A DNA stretch of 7,681 nt from contig JALTMC010000107.1 in NCBI GenBank assembly GCA_027005175.1, forward strand, positions 1-7,681. The letters run 5' to 3'. A program made the translations under genes and the position numbers. This document shows positions 1 to 7,122 of this stretch, in pieces (the first letter of the stretch is position 1; each line of letters begins with the position of its first letter). The notes beneath the pieces were generated by a model. The model had not been told where the DNA came from and ran no database searches. It worked only from the letters and a program-made list of their open reading frames with translations. The stretch comes from Myxococcales bacterium (lineage in GTDB: Bacteria > Myxococcota_C > UBA6777).

Positions 1-76
1 GTGTACGGATTCGATTGGGTGGTTGTTTTTGTTAAATCATTGTTTCTTGGGTCAACATCTTTCCTTGGAGACCTCG

Positions 77-430
77 ATGGATATCTCTCGTTCCAAAACA
101 CAGTCCTGGTTTCGTTCTTGGCGGCGCTGGGGCTGGACTATGCTAGCTGGGTTGTTTGGTGCTCTCTGCCTGGGTGCAGGCTGGATGGCTAGTGAGGGGA
201 CAGACTCTCGTGTGCGTATGGCCTTTGTGTTGCTGTCTCTTTCTTTCTTTCTCTACGGCTTCTTTCAATACTTTTTTGCCATGGTCGCTTTCTCGGCTGC
301 CCATCGTCATGCGGAAAGGAAAAATATCCAAAAAACACCTCCTCGAACCTCTCTGACTCTCTTGCTTTTGGTTCTTGGTCTCATTGCAGTTTCGGGTCTT
401 CTCGGTCTGTGGTGGTGGAGGCTTCGTTAG
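77..430 (+). CDS. Small three-helix inner-membrane protein, function unknown
   Basis: The predicted product is 117 residues. It begins with a basic stretch (RSWRRW, residues 13-18), followed by three hydrophobic segments at about 19-38, 46-72 and 91-114, and ends in WWWRLR. The segment between helices 2 and 3 (HRHAERKNIQK, 76-86) is strongly basic, so by the positive-inside rule it should face the cytoplasm together with the N terminus. The ATG at 77 was chosen because GGAG at 67-70 lies six bases upstream. The frame stays open upstream to the window edge, but those codons look non-coding and have no ribosome site. I recognise no family, catalytic motif or binding motif. The next gene starts 207 bp downstream, so co-transcription is uncertain. 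The three clean membrane segments and the ribosome site make a real gene likely; its role is unknown. Confidence 0.72.
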   Translation: MDISRSKTQSWFRSWRRWGWTMLAGLFGALCLGAGWMASEGTDSRVRMAFVLLSLSFFLYGFFQYFFAMVAFSAAHRHAERKNIQKTPPRTSLTLLLLVLGLIAVSGLLGLWWWRLR

Positions 431-472
431 TTACAGTTACAATTTGCAACGAGTCAACGTTCCTCCCTCCTC

Positions 473-510
473 TAAGAGTAAAGTTGGTTTTTAAGAGTAA
501 AGTTGGTTTT
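473..510. repeat. Perfect 19-bp tandem duplication in the gap before the lipoprotein gene
   Basis: The unit taagagtaaagttggtttt occurs at 473-491 and again at 492-510 with no mismatch, followed by three more T residues. It lies about 130 bp upstream of the lipoprotein start. The exact identity suggests a recent slippage duplication. The unit carries a TTGGTT hexamer that could act as a poor -35 element. No third full copy is present. Confidence 0.9.
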
Positions 511-531
511 TTTCAAGGACTCGGTTATCCT
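503..531 (+). promoter_or_regulatory. Weak candidate promoter for the lipoprotein gene
   Basis: TTGGTT at 503-508 (three of six matches to TTGACA) and TATCCT at 526-531 (four of six to TATAAT) are separated by 17 bp. The -35 element sits inside the second copy of the tandem duplication. The match is modest and could be chance. It is the best sigma70-like pair I found in the gap upstream of position 638. Confidence 0.22.
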
Positions 532-637
532 CAAGCTCTCATTACTATGGGAGAGTCCTGGGTCTGAAGTGAGAGGTCCTGGGTATCTTTCAAAGTCTCT
601 CCTTTTTCCTCCGCTCTCTCGTTTTTGGAGTTTCTTG

Positions 638-2827
638 ATGTATGTATGGAATAAGGTTGTCGCTTCGCAAGCCAAATCTGTGATCGTTTTGGGACTTTGT
701 TTGTTTGTCATGCTTTGGTCTGTTTCGGTAGGGATAACAGCATGTGGGCCGAAGGCTGGCTCACCGGATGGTAGAACCGAAACATCCGATGATGCCGGTG
801 AAAAGAAAGAGGCCGCTTCCAGTGAAGCGTCGAAAGACTCCACATCACAGGCAAAGGAAATCGCAGGTACACAGGTTGTGATGAACACAGAGGGCAACTG
901 GAAAACAGAGAAGACTTTCTTTGACTTTCCCTATCCTTCGGATGTGCGTTTGAATGCAGAGGGTGGCCCTGACTCTACAGGCTTCCCCAATCCTGAAGAG
1001 AATGTTCAGATCAAGAGTATTGTTAATATTGTGGGAAAACGCAAAGGATTTCCCGTCACTCCCGTTGCTTATTTTCGTTTCTCCGAAGCTGTCACAAAAG
1101 GTGATTTGAATAAGGTCATCGCAGGTTCCAAAGATGCGTCTGTCATGTTGATCGATATCGATCAATCATCCAAGAAATGGGGTACCTTGTATCCGGTGGT
1201 TGCGGTCCAGTTGCTACCAGGTACTTATGTGGTGAAGAATACGCTGGCTGTCTCTGTATATCCTGGTGTTGTGCTTGAGCCCAAGCGAAAGTATGCCTTT
1301 GTGGTGATGCAATCCTACCAGGATGCCAACGGAAAACTGTTGGGAATACCGCTCGTGTTAAATCAGCTTAAAATGGGTGAGACTCCTCAGGGTTCGATGG
1401 GACAAAAGCTTCAAACTCTTTACCAACCTCTTTGGAAGACGCTTGAGAAGATCGGCGTGGAGTCCAAGGGTGTTGCTGCGGCAACTGTATTTACTACAGG
1501 TGAAACGGTTGCGGAGATGGAGAAAATCTCGTTGGCTTTGAAGAAAAAATACAAGCCAGAGATTACGGATCTTAAGCTTGATCCAGACGATGGAGACCAC
1601 CCCCGCTTTTGTGAGTTGTTGGGCAAGATCGTACAGCCCCAGTTTCAAAAAGGTATACCACCCTTCAACAAAGAGGGGCTGTTTGTTTTTGACAAGGACG
1701 GCGTACCTATCAAGCAACGTGAGAAAGAGTTGCCTGTGGTGATCACGATTCCCAAGAAGCCGATGCCTGCGGATGGATATCCCTTAATGATGTATGTGCA
1801 TGGCTCCGGTGGATTGAGTTCGCAAGGTGTCGATCGCGGAAAACAAACGGCTCCCGGCGGTCCGAACAAAAAAGGAGAAGGTCCTGCTCATGTGGTGGCT
1901 GCCTTTGGAGTGGGCACTGTCACCACGGCGATGCCAGTAAATCCGGAGCGTGTGAAAGGCGCGAGTGCTATCGCGTATATTAATATTCAAAACCTGGCAG
2001 CGTTTCGTGATCTGTTTCGACAGGGTGTGATTGAAGCACGTATCTTGTTGGATGCTATGCTTCGTCTGCGCATTGATCCCAAAGTCTTGGCTTCCTGCAA
2101 AGGAGCGACCTTACCGAAAGGCGAAACTCACTACCGTTTCTCCAACAAACGACTGACTCTTATGGGGCAATCCATGGGGGCGATGTACACCAATATGATC
2201 GGAGCGGTGGAGCCTCGTTTTCGTGCTGTTCTTCCTACGGGGGCAGGAGGTTTTTGGAGCTTCTTTGTCTTTCATAGCAATGTCTCTTTACTCAAAGAAC
2301 CGCTGGTTCGTTCCCTGATGCAAAGTCGGGAGGTTCTCACCTATGTTCATCCTGCGATGCATATGTTTCAGACGGCGATTGAAGGCTCCGAGCCGCTGGT
2401 TTATATCCCACATCTAGCGCGGCGTCCTCTTCCCGGCCATGAACCTCGTCATATCTTCCAACCTGTTGGCCAGAGTGATTCTTATTTTAAGGAGGCGGTT
2501 CTTGACGTGCTTGCCCTGGCATACGGTAATCAACAAGCTGGTAAGGAAATATGGCCTGAGTTACAAAAGCGGCTCAAAGTGATGGGCCGGGATGGATTCG
2601 CGAAGTATCCTATCAAGCTCAATCGGACGTCCGAAGGTGGAAAAAAATTCACCGGGGTTGTCGCACAATATGTACCTGATACGATCAGTAAGAGTGGGCA
2701 CTATGTTGCTTTTCAGTTGGATGAAGTGATCCATCAGTACAGTTGCTTTCTCAAAACCTTTGTCGAGACGGGTGTCGCCGTTGTTCCTGCACCTTCCAAG
2801 CTTGGGACTCCCTGTCCCACAAAATGA
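638..2827 (+). CDS. Lipoprotein alpha/beta-hydrolase, probable envelope esterase/lipase
   Basis: The product is 729 residues. A basic N terminus is followed by a hydrophobic stretch (15-31) and a lipobox ITAC with the acylated Cys36, so it is a predicted lipoprotein. A charged Ser/Asp/Glu/Lys linker (about 37-75) precedes an FDFPYPSDVRL segment at 95-105; such an N-terminal segment precedes the hydrolase domain in secreted bacterial lipases of the Pla-1/VolA type. The hydrolase core shows an oxyanion-type HGSGG at 388-392, a helix NLAAFRDLFRQ at 452-462 that is also typical of those lipases, the nucleophile elbow GQSMG with Ser512, a likely acid Asp614 (GQSD) and a late His688 (SGHY). Mature Cys325, Cys487, Cys703 and Cys726 could form disulfides. 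The ATG at 638 was chosen because GGAG lies at 627-630, seven bases upstream, and because the signal peptide starts there; an upstream in-frame start at 503 would put 45 extra residues before the signal. The expected reaction is ester hydrolysis of lipids or polyesters. The substrate and the final membrane (inner or outer) cannot be read from the sequence. Confidence 0.88.
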   Translation: MYVWNKVVASQAKSVIVLGLCLFVMLWSVSVGITACGPKAGSPDGRTETSDDAGEKKEAASSEASKDSTSQAKEIAGTQVVMNTEGNWKTEKTFFDFPYPSDVRLNAEGGPDSTGFPNPEENVQIKSIVNIVGKRKGFPVTPVAYFRFSEAVTKGDLNKVIAGSKDASVMLIDIDQSSKKWGTLYPVVAVQLLPGTYVVKNTLAVSVYPGVVLEPKRKYAFVVMQSYQDANGKLLGIPLVLNQLKMGETPQGSMGQKLQTLYQPLWKTLEKIGVESKGVAAATVFTTGETVAEMEKISLALKKKYKPEITDLKLDPDDGDHPRFCELLGKIVQPQFQKGIPPFNKEGLFVFDKDGVPIKQREKELPVVITIPKKPMPADGYPLMMYVHGSGGLSSQGVDRGKQTAPGGPNKKGEGPAHVVAAFGVGTVTTAMPVNPERVKGASAIAYINIQNLAAFRDLFRQGVIEARILLDAMLRLRIDPKVLASCKGATLPKGETHYRFSNKRLTLMGQSMGAMYTNMIGAVEPRFRAVLPTGAGGFWSFFVFHSNVSLLKEPLVRSLMQSREVLTYVHPAMHMFQTAIEGSEPLVYIPHLARRPLPGHEPRHIFQPVGQSDSYFKEAVLDVLALAYGNQQAGKEIWPELQKRLKVMGRDGFAKYPIKLNRTSEGGKKFTGVVAQYVPDTISKSGHYVAFQLDEVIHQYSCFLKTFVETGVAVVPAPSKLGTPCPTK

Positions 2828-2904
2828 CTTGGAGCAAGATGGAAACACTTTGGGTCTGATATCCTCAACACTCTATCCTCGAATCAGAGTTTGTGTTCCA
2901 CTGT

Positions 2905-2933
2905 TTGACACAGGTTCAGAGTGAGGCTAAAAC
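2905..2933 (+). promoter_or_regulatory. Distal sigma70-type promoter upstream of the LysM repeat protein
   Basis: A perfect TTGACA at 2905-2910 is followed after exactly 17 bp by TAAAAC at 2928-2933 (four of six matches to TATAAT). Transcription would start near 2940 and give a leader of about 155 bases before the start codon at 3097. That leader would contain the GTGCAGC/GCTGCAC inverted repeat at 2953-2979 as an RNA hairpin. Whether the organism's main sigma factor follows the E. coli consensus is assumed. Confidence 0.5.
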
Positions 2934-2952
2934 CCCAATTCTGAGGAAGAAG

Positions 2953-2979
2953 GTGCAGCTTTACTGTCATTTGCTGCAC
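2953..2979. promoter_or_regulatory. Spaced inverted repeat, candidate operator over the proximal -35 region
   Basis: GTGCAGC at 2953-2959 and its exact reverse complement GCTGCAC at 2973-2979 are separated by 13 bases, so their centres are 20 bp apart, about two helical turns. The repeat is centred at 2966, where the -35 box of the extended -10 promoter at 2982-2990 should lie. This is the geometry of a dimeric regulator site. No T-run follows, so it is not a terminator for the lipoprotein gene. The regulator is unknown. Confidence 0.45.
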
Positions 2980-2981
2980 TG

Positions 2982-2990
2982 TGTTATAAT
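2982..2990 (+). promoter_or_regulatory. Proximal extended -10 promoter of the LysM repeat protein
   Basis: TGTTATAAT is a perfect extended -10 element (TGn followed by TATAAT). No good -35 hexamer lies 16-18 bp upstream; the region reads TTACTGTC. This is typical of extended -10 promoters or of promoters that need an activator. Transcription would start near 2997 and leave a leader of about 100 bases to the ATG at 3097. Confidence 0.6.
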
Positions 2991-3096
2991 CGACGCAACT
3001 TTTGTCTCGGAATGACGATAATGTCTCGGATGTTGTGTGCTTGCTTGCGATGCAACTCATAAAATGAACAAGATCTGGTTGGTTGGAGAAGAAAGA

Positions 3097-6000
3097 ATGT
3101 CTCGTATTCCCGGTGGTTCTAATCCTATGCTTCCTCCCTCTTCACCCGGGGTTCGCTCTGACGCGACGAGAGAGCAGCCCACGACGAATTCGGTCCCTCG
3201 AACGGGTTTGTCTCGTGCCGATATGTATTCACGAGCGGGCAACGACACAGTTCTTCCAACAAATTTCGGTGCAACGGTTGGGAGTGGTGGTCGAGCCACA
3301 ACAGTGATGGGAGCGCAACAAGTTGGTGCTACCTCGAAGCCGTCTGTGCAGCTTGACCCGATGGCGATGCTAGGCAATCTCCACACAGGCGATATCAATA
3401 TTGAATTACCCATCGATAAGTCATTGCTCAAACATCCTCTGGTGAATGTTCGGGATGGGGCCAACGCGAAGGTGCGTTTGGCGATCAAGGATGGTCAGAT
3501 CGACTTCAAGAAGTCCCGCGTTTCCATCGACGGTGTGTCTGCTGTGGGAATTCTCTCTGTTCGCGGTGCTTATCTTGATGACAAAGGAGAGCTCCACTTA
3601 GATATGACGGGCCCCGATATTAATATCACCAAAGCGGCCATTGGAGACAAACGTATTCCACGCAGTATGGAGAAGTTTGCACAGGCTGTGGACAGACATT
3701 ACGGTGGGGCAAAGAATGCTGAAAAGTCGTCCGAAGCTTCGGAGAGTGGTTCTTCGCAGCGCTTTTCTCGATTGCGTTTTACGGGCAAAGGTGTGTCGTT
3801 ACGACCTGATAGGGCTTTGTCGTTGGGTGAAGGAAATAACATTAACTTTCAGCCCAACACCAAGATCGATGTGGAAGGTAATTTAAGTCGTGTGTCTGTA
3901 TCAGGGCGTGTTGGTATTAACAACGTTGCTCTCAAAGCGGGCGACACAGCAGTTAATCTTGGAAAAGGAGATGTGGATCTGAAGGCCACAGCTTTTTATG
4001 GAGGGGATGGGCTTCGTGCAGGTCTGTCACTAGACAAGCTGAATCTCGACGTCAATCGAATCAGTCACTCGATGAATGATACCGGAGGAGGGGTGGACCT
4101 ACGTAATGGTCAGGTTCGCGACGGCAGCATTGCGGTTCAGGTGCAAGTGGATAGTCAAGGCAAGACAACCATTCCTTTTCTTCAGACGAAGGGCGAATTC
4201 TCCGCCGAAACCATCCGTTATGACGATGGTGGGCGGTTGTTGGAAGGTGGTAATGTTCAGTTCGGTTTGGATGCAAGGTCCAGCTTAACAGAGGCCGGTG
4301 TTGAGTTGGGTGATGTTAAAATCGACAACTTAAGCGGCGATGTGTACAAGCTTTCTCTCACAGATAGCTCCGGAAAGACTGTGAAGTTGGAGGATGCTCG
4401 TGTTGATGGTTTTGAGCTTACCCGTACGAAAAAGACGGACGGCACCTTTACTCATGATGGAGGGGTGAAGCGCTTTGAAGGAACCATTGAGGGGGATATC
4501 GATTACGAGGGTATGGGTGTCACAGGTTCGACTTCTTTTGAGAGGACAACAGCGGCCGGCAACGTTTCGTTTGAACGTGGAAAACTGACGGCAAATTTCG
4601 AAGTGACCGAGGGTTCTGGGCGAACGAAGACGGTCTTGGATCGCAGCAAAGTTTCTCTTGGTGATATGGGAGAGTTGACGATCGCTGCTGGGACTCAGGC
4701 TGATTTCGCCTTGGCATCATCGACCATTGGAGCGTCGATGAAAGAGACGCAGATGGAAGCCAATGGCAAGCTGAAAGGTCGGCTGGAGTCTGGTTATCTC
4801 AAGCTGGGAGGTGCAGGACAGATCAGTTTGGATGATGCCTCCATCGACTTGGACCTCAAGAGTATCGACAAACGTGAAGGTGAGACCCTTCCTCGCTTTA
4901 AGGGAGATCTCAAGCTTTCCGTTGATTCGGATATCCAACTTGAACAAGGGATGCTGCGGAGGGCTGGTATCACATCGGTTAAAGGTGCAGAGGGAAAGAT
5001 CTCTCTCGATCTCAAGGATGCATCACTTAATGGTGATGGGAAACTCAGGGTTCAGCGTGCGGGTGTGGAGTTGGAAGCGAGTGTCCGTGAAATCTCTGGT
5101 CGTATTCAGGTTCCAGGGTTGGCATCGGCTGGTAAAGCAAAGACTTACACTGTAAAATCAGGTGATGTCCTTTCTCGAATTGCGAGAGAGCATCAGTCCA
5201 CAGTAGGTGAGTTCTCGGAACTGAACAATCTCTCCAATCCCAATCAGATACGAGTCGGGCAGGTTCTTAAAATACCAGGTACTGTCGCGGCAAGTGCTCC
5301 TGTTGCAACAACTGGTGTGGCTCACTCTCCGGCTGCTGAAGTGGTTGCTCCGAGTGTTGCTGTCAAACCTATCGTGAACAAACCACTCTCCTTTAACCCC
5401 ATCGAGCTTGCGGGTCGAATTCAGAATGGAACCGTGGAGATGGAGGTTCCTCTCAATGAGGAAGGCATCGAGAACTCCACAAAGGTCTTAGGTGTGAAGG
5501 CCTTGGACTTGCAGCCAGACACCCGGCTGCAAGCCAAACTTGTGGTGGAGAATGGCACTATTAACTTTGCCAAAAGCTCCTTTAAATTTAACAAAGATCC
5601 CAGTGCTGCTGGCTTGGTTGATGTTCATCCACGGTTAACCTCCGACGGTCAGATCAGGGTGGGAGTGCTGGGTGGAAGCATTAATATTACAGATTGGGTC
5701 ACGGATTCAGAACGTCTTCCCTCTCGGATGTCCGAGTTAACCAAGTCCCTGGCTCCCAAGTCTTCCAAAACTACGACAACATCCGGATCTGTGGGCTTGG
5801 ATGCAAGTTTGGCCAAAGGAAGGCAGTTTGTGGATATTGGTGATATCAGTCTCAAGGCCGAAGGTGTGACTTTGGCTTCAGGCCGTCTGAACATCGGAGA
5901 TAACGACTATATCGAATTGGGAGAGAACAATCGCATTGATCTCAATGGAACGTCGCGTGCGTTAACGGTGTCGGGTTCGGTTGATGCAAAAGATGCTTAT

Positions 6001-7059
6001 GTGGACGTGGGGGGAGCGGTGATGGATTTGGGGCAGGGGAAGGTGTCTTTTGATGCTTCGATCCAGACGGGTCTCTCTACCCAAGGTACGTTGGACAAAG
6101 CATCAACCGTGGATGTCTCTTTTCGAGTTCCAGAAGCCAAGGTGGATCTGTTACAAGTTGCCCCGTCGGGTGGCAAGAAGGTCGAGCTGCGTGATGGCTC
6201 TGTGAAAGATCTGGAGCTGGTCATGTCGCATCGTTTTGAACGCGATGCCAGCGGCGAGATCAAACGTGTCGAAGATGCGTCCAAGACAACGTTGACTGTG
6301 GGTTCGTTTGAAGGTGAAATTAGCAACACATCTCTACCGATGAAGAACGCTGATGGATCAATGGGAGCGGTTGATATTGTCTCTGCCAAGAGTCGCGGAA
6401 ATCTCAAGGTTGGGGAAGATGGTCAACTACAGGCTCAAGTCCAAATCGATGAGTTGGACGCCTATGTTGCGAATTTTAATCTTGAAGCAAAAGGCTCTTC
6501 ATTGAAGGGCTTGGATGGCAGTCTCATCGGTGCAGGGACATTGAGTTTTGATTCGAAATCAGGTCTGCTTTTGGATGGCAACTTCCGCGCTGACGCAAAA
6601 ATCGAGGATGGTCGTCTGGCGTTGGACTCCTTCACTGATTTGGATCTGGGCCGAAACAGCCGGGCAAACATTCAATTGACCCAGCTTGATACGACGCAGG
6701 GAAAGCCTGTGGTACAAGGTGATATGCAGATTGATGCCAGCCTCGACGCCGGGCAAATCACGCTGCCTGACGGGCAGGAACTTCGGTTTGATCCAGGAAG
6801 CAAATTGCAACTCTCTTCCCAGCTCGGGCGCGACCAAAGCGGTGCTCTTGCGACGATGAGTGGCAAGGTTTATGCGAACCTTGGGCAGCAGAAGTTTAAG
6901 CATAGCAGCAAGGGAGCTGTTGTGAGCGGTGAACTGCACGATGGTGTTGCCCAGATCGATCTGGGAGAGGTCACGATTCATGAAGATGGGCGTTATCGTA
7001 TCCTCAATCCAGAGGTAAAGATGAAGATGGACCTGAATCTCTTTGGCCGACAAAACTAG
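3097..7059 (+). CDS. Large duplicated-repeat protein with central LysM domain, function unknown
   Basis: The product is 1320 residues with no cysteine and a single tryptophan (Trp867). Layout: a disordered Ser/Thr/Pro/Arg-rich N terminus (1-85); half A (about 86-675); a LysM domain (683-727, beginning TYTVKSGDVLSRIA and ending QIRVGQVLKIPG); an Ala/Pro/Val linker (about 728-766); and half B (about 767-1320). The halves are homologous: RIPRSM at 186-191 matches RLPSRM at 873-878, KIDVEG at 256-261 matches RIDLNG at 946-951, and KLEDARVDGFEL at 430-441 matches ELRDGSVKDLEL at 1030-1041. Both are dominated by short alternating strands with Gly and Asp turns, suggesting a long beta-rich fold. LysM binds N-acetylglucosamine polymers such as peptidoglycan, so an envelope or surface role is inferred, yet no signal peptide, lipobox or membrane helix is visible. 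The ATG at 3097 is supported by GGAG at 3085-3088; in-frame starts at 3037 (GTG) and 3064 (ATG) lack a ribosome site. I recognise no named family outside LysM. An AsmA/TamB-like lipid-groove fold is possible but speculative. Confidence 0.9.
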   Translation: MSRIPGGSNPMLPPSSPGVRSDATREQPTTNSVPRTGLSRADMYSRAGNDTVLPTNFGATVGSGGRATTVMGAQQVGATSKPSVQLDPMAMLGNLHTGDINIELPIDKSLLKHPLVNVRDGANAKVRLAIKDGQIDFKKSRVSIDGVSAVGILSVRGAYLDDKGELHLDMTGPDINITKAAIGDKRIPRSMEKFAQAVDRHYGGAKNAEKSSEASESGSSQRFSRLRFTGKGVSLRPDRALSLGEGNNINFQPNTKIDVEGNLSRVSVSGRVGINNVALKAGDTAVNLGKGDVDLKATAFYGGDGLRAGLSLDKLNLDVNRISHSMNDTGGGVDLRNGQVRDGSIAVQVQVDSQGKTTIPFLQTKGEFSAETIRYDDGGRLLEGGNVQFGLDARSSLTEAGVELGDVKIDNLSGDVYKLSLTDSSGKTVKLEDARVDGFELTRTKKTDGTFTHDGGVKRFEGTIEGDIDYEGMGVTGSTSFERTTAAGNVSFERGKLTANFEVTEGSGRTKTVLDRSKVSLGDMGELTIAAGTQADFALASSTIGASMKETQMEANGKLKGRLESGYLKLGGAGQISLDDASIDLDLKSIDKREGETLPRFKGDLKLSVDSDIQLEQGMLRRAGITSVKGAEGKISLDLKDASLNGDGKLRVQRAGVELEASVREISGRIQVPGLASAGKAKTYTVKSGDVLSRIAREHQSTVGEFSELNNLSNPNQIRVGQVLKIPGTVAASAPVATTGVAHSPAAEVVAPSVAVKPIVNKPLSFNPIELAGRIQNGTVEMEVPLNEEGIENSTKVLGVKALDLQPDTRLQAKLVVENGTINFAKSSFKFNKDPSAAGLVDVHPRLTSDGQIRVGVLGGSINITDWVTDSERLPSRMSELTKSLAPKSSKTTTTSGSVGLDASLAKGRQFVDIGDISLKAEGVTLASGRLNIGDNDYIELGENNRIDLNGTSRALTVSGSVDAKDAYVDVGGAVMDLGQGKVSFDASIQTGLSTQGTLDKASTVDVSFRVPEAKVDLLQVAPSGGKKVELRDGSVKDLELVMSHRFERDASGEIKRVEDASKTTLTVGSFEGEISNTSLPMKNADGSMGAVDIVSAKSRGNLKVGEDGQLQAQVQIDELDAYVANFNLEAKGSSLKGLDGSLIGAGTLSFDSKSGLLLDGNFRADAKIEDGRLALDSFTDLDLGRNSRANIQLTQLDTTQGKPVVQGDMQIDASLDAGQITLPDGQELRFDPGSKLQLSSQLGRDQSGALATMSGKVYANLGQQKFKHSSKGAVVSGELHDGVAQIDLGEVTIHEDGRYRILNPEVKMKMDLNLFGRQN
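3352..6936 (+). repeat. Internal duplication encoding two homologous halves around LysM
   Basis: Residues about 86-670 (3352-5106) and about 767-1280 (5395-6936) align along their length at the protein level. The offset between aligned residues is 680-690 in the first third, then falls to about 600-605 after residue 430. This shows that half A carries about 90 residues more than half B. Nucleotide identity is not obvious, so the duplication is old. The LysM domain and the Ala/Pro/Val linker sit exactly between the two halves. Confidence 0.8.
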
Positions 7060-7122
7060 GTTCGTTGTTCCTACCAATACAGGTCGCAGCAGATACGGTG
7101 GGTTGTCGTGAGAGGAAACCCG

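Noticed and set aside
1-192. Open frame from the first base to 192 on the + strand, as the tail of an upstream gene
   Set aside because: It overlaps the better-supported membrane protein gene by over 100 bases in another frame and shows no recognisable domain.
516-559. Inverted repeat AGGACTC/GAGTCCT (516-522 with 553-559) as a terminator for the small membrane protein gene
   Set aside because: The loop is 30 bases and no T-run follows the second arm, so it does not fit an intrinsic terminator; it could be chance.
608-630. CCTCC (608-612) pairing with GGAG (627-630) to hide the lipoprotein ribosome site
   Set aside because: Only four pairs over a 14-base loop; too weak to claim an RNA switch.
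503-637. Upstream in-frame start for the lipoprotein (45 more residues)
   Set aside because: It has no good ribosome site and would place the signal peptide and lipobox internally. The ATG at 638 has GGAG at the right distance and gives a standard lipoprotein signal.
3037-3096. GTG at 3037 or ATG at 3064 as the start of the LysM repeat protein
   Set aside because: Neither has a Shine-Dalgarno sequence, and neither adds a signal peptide. GGAG at 3085-3088 serves the ATG at 3097.
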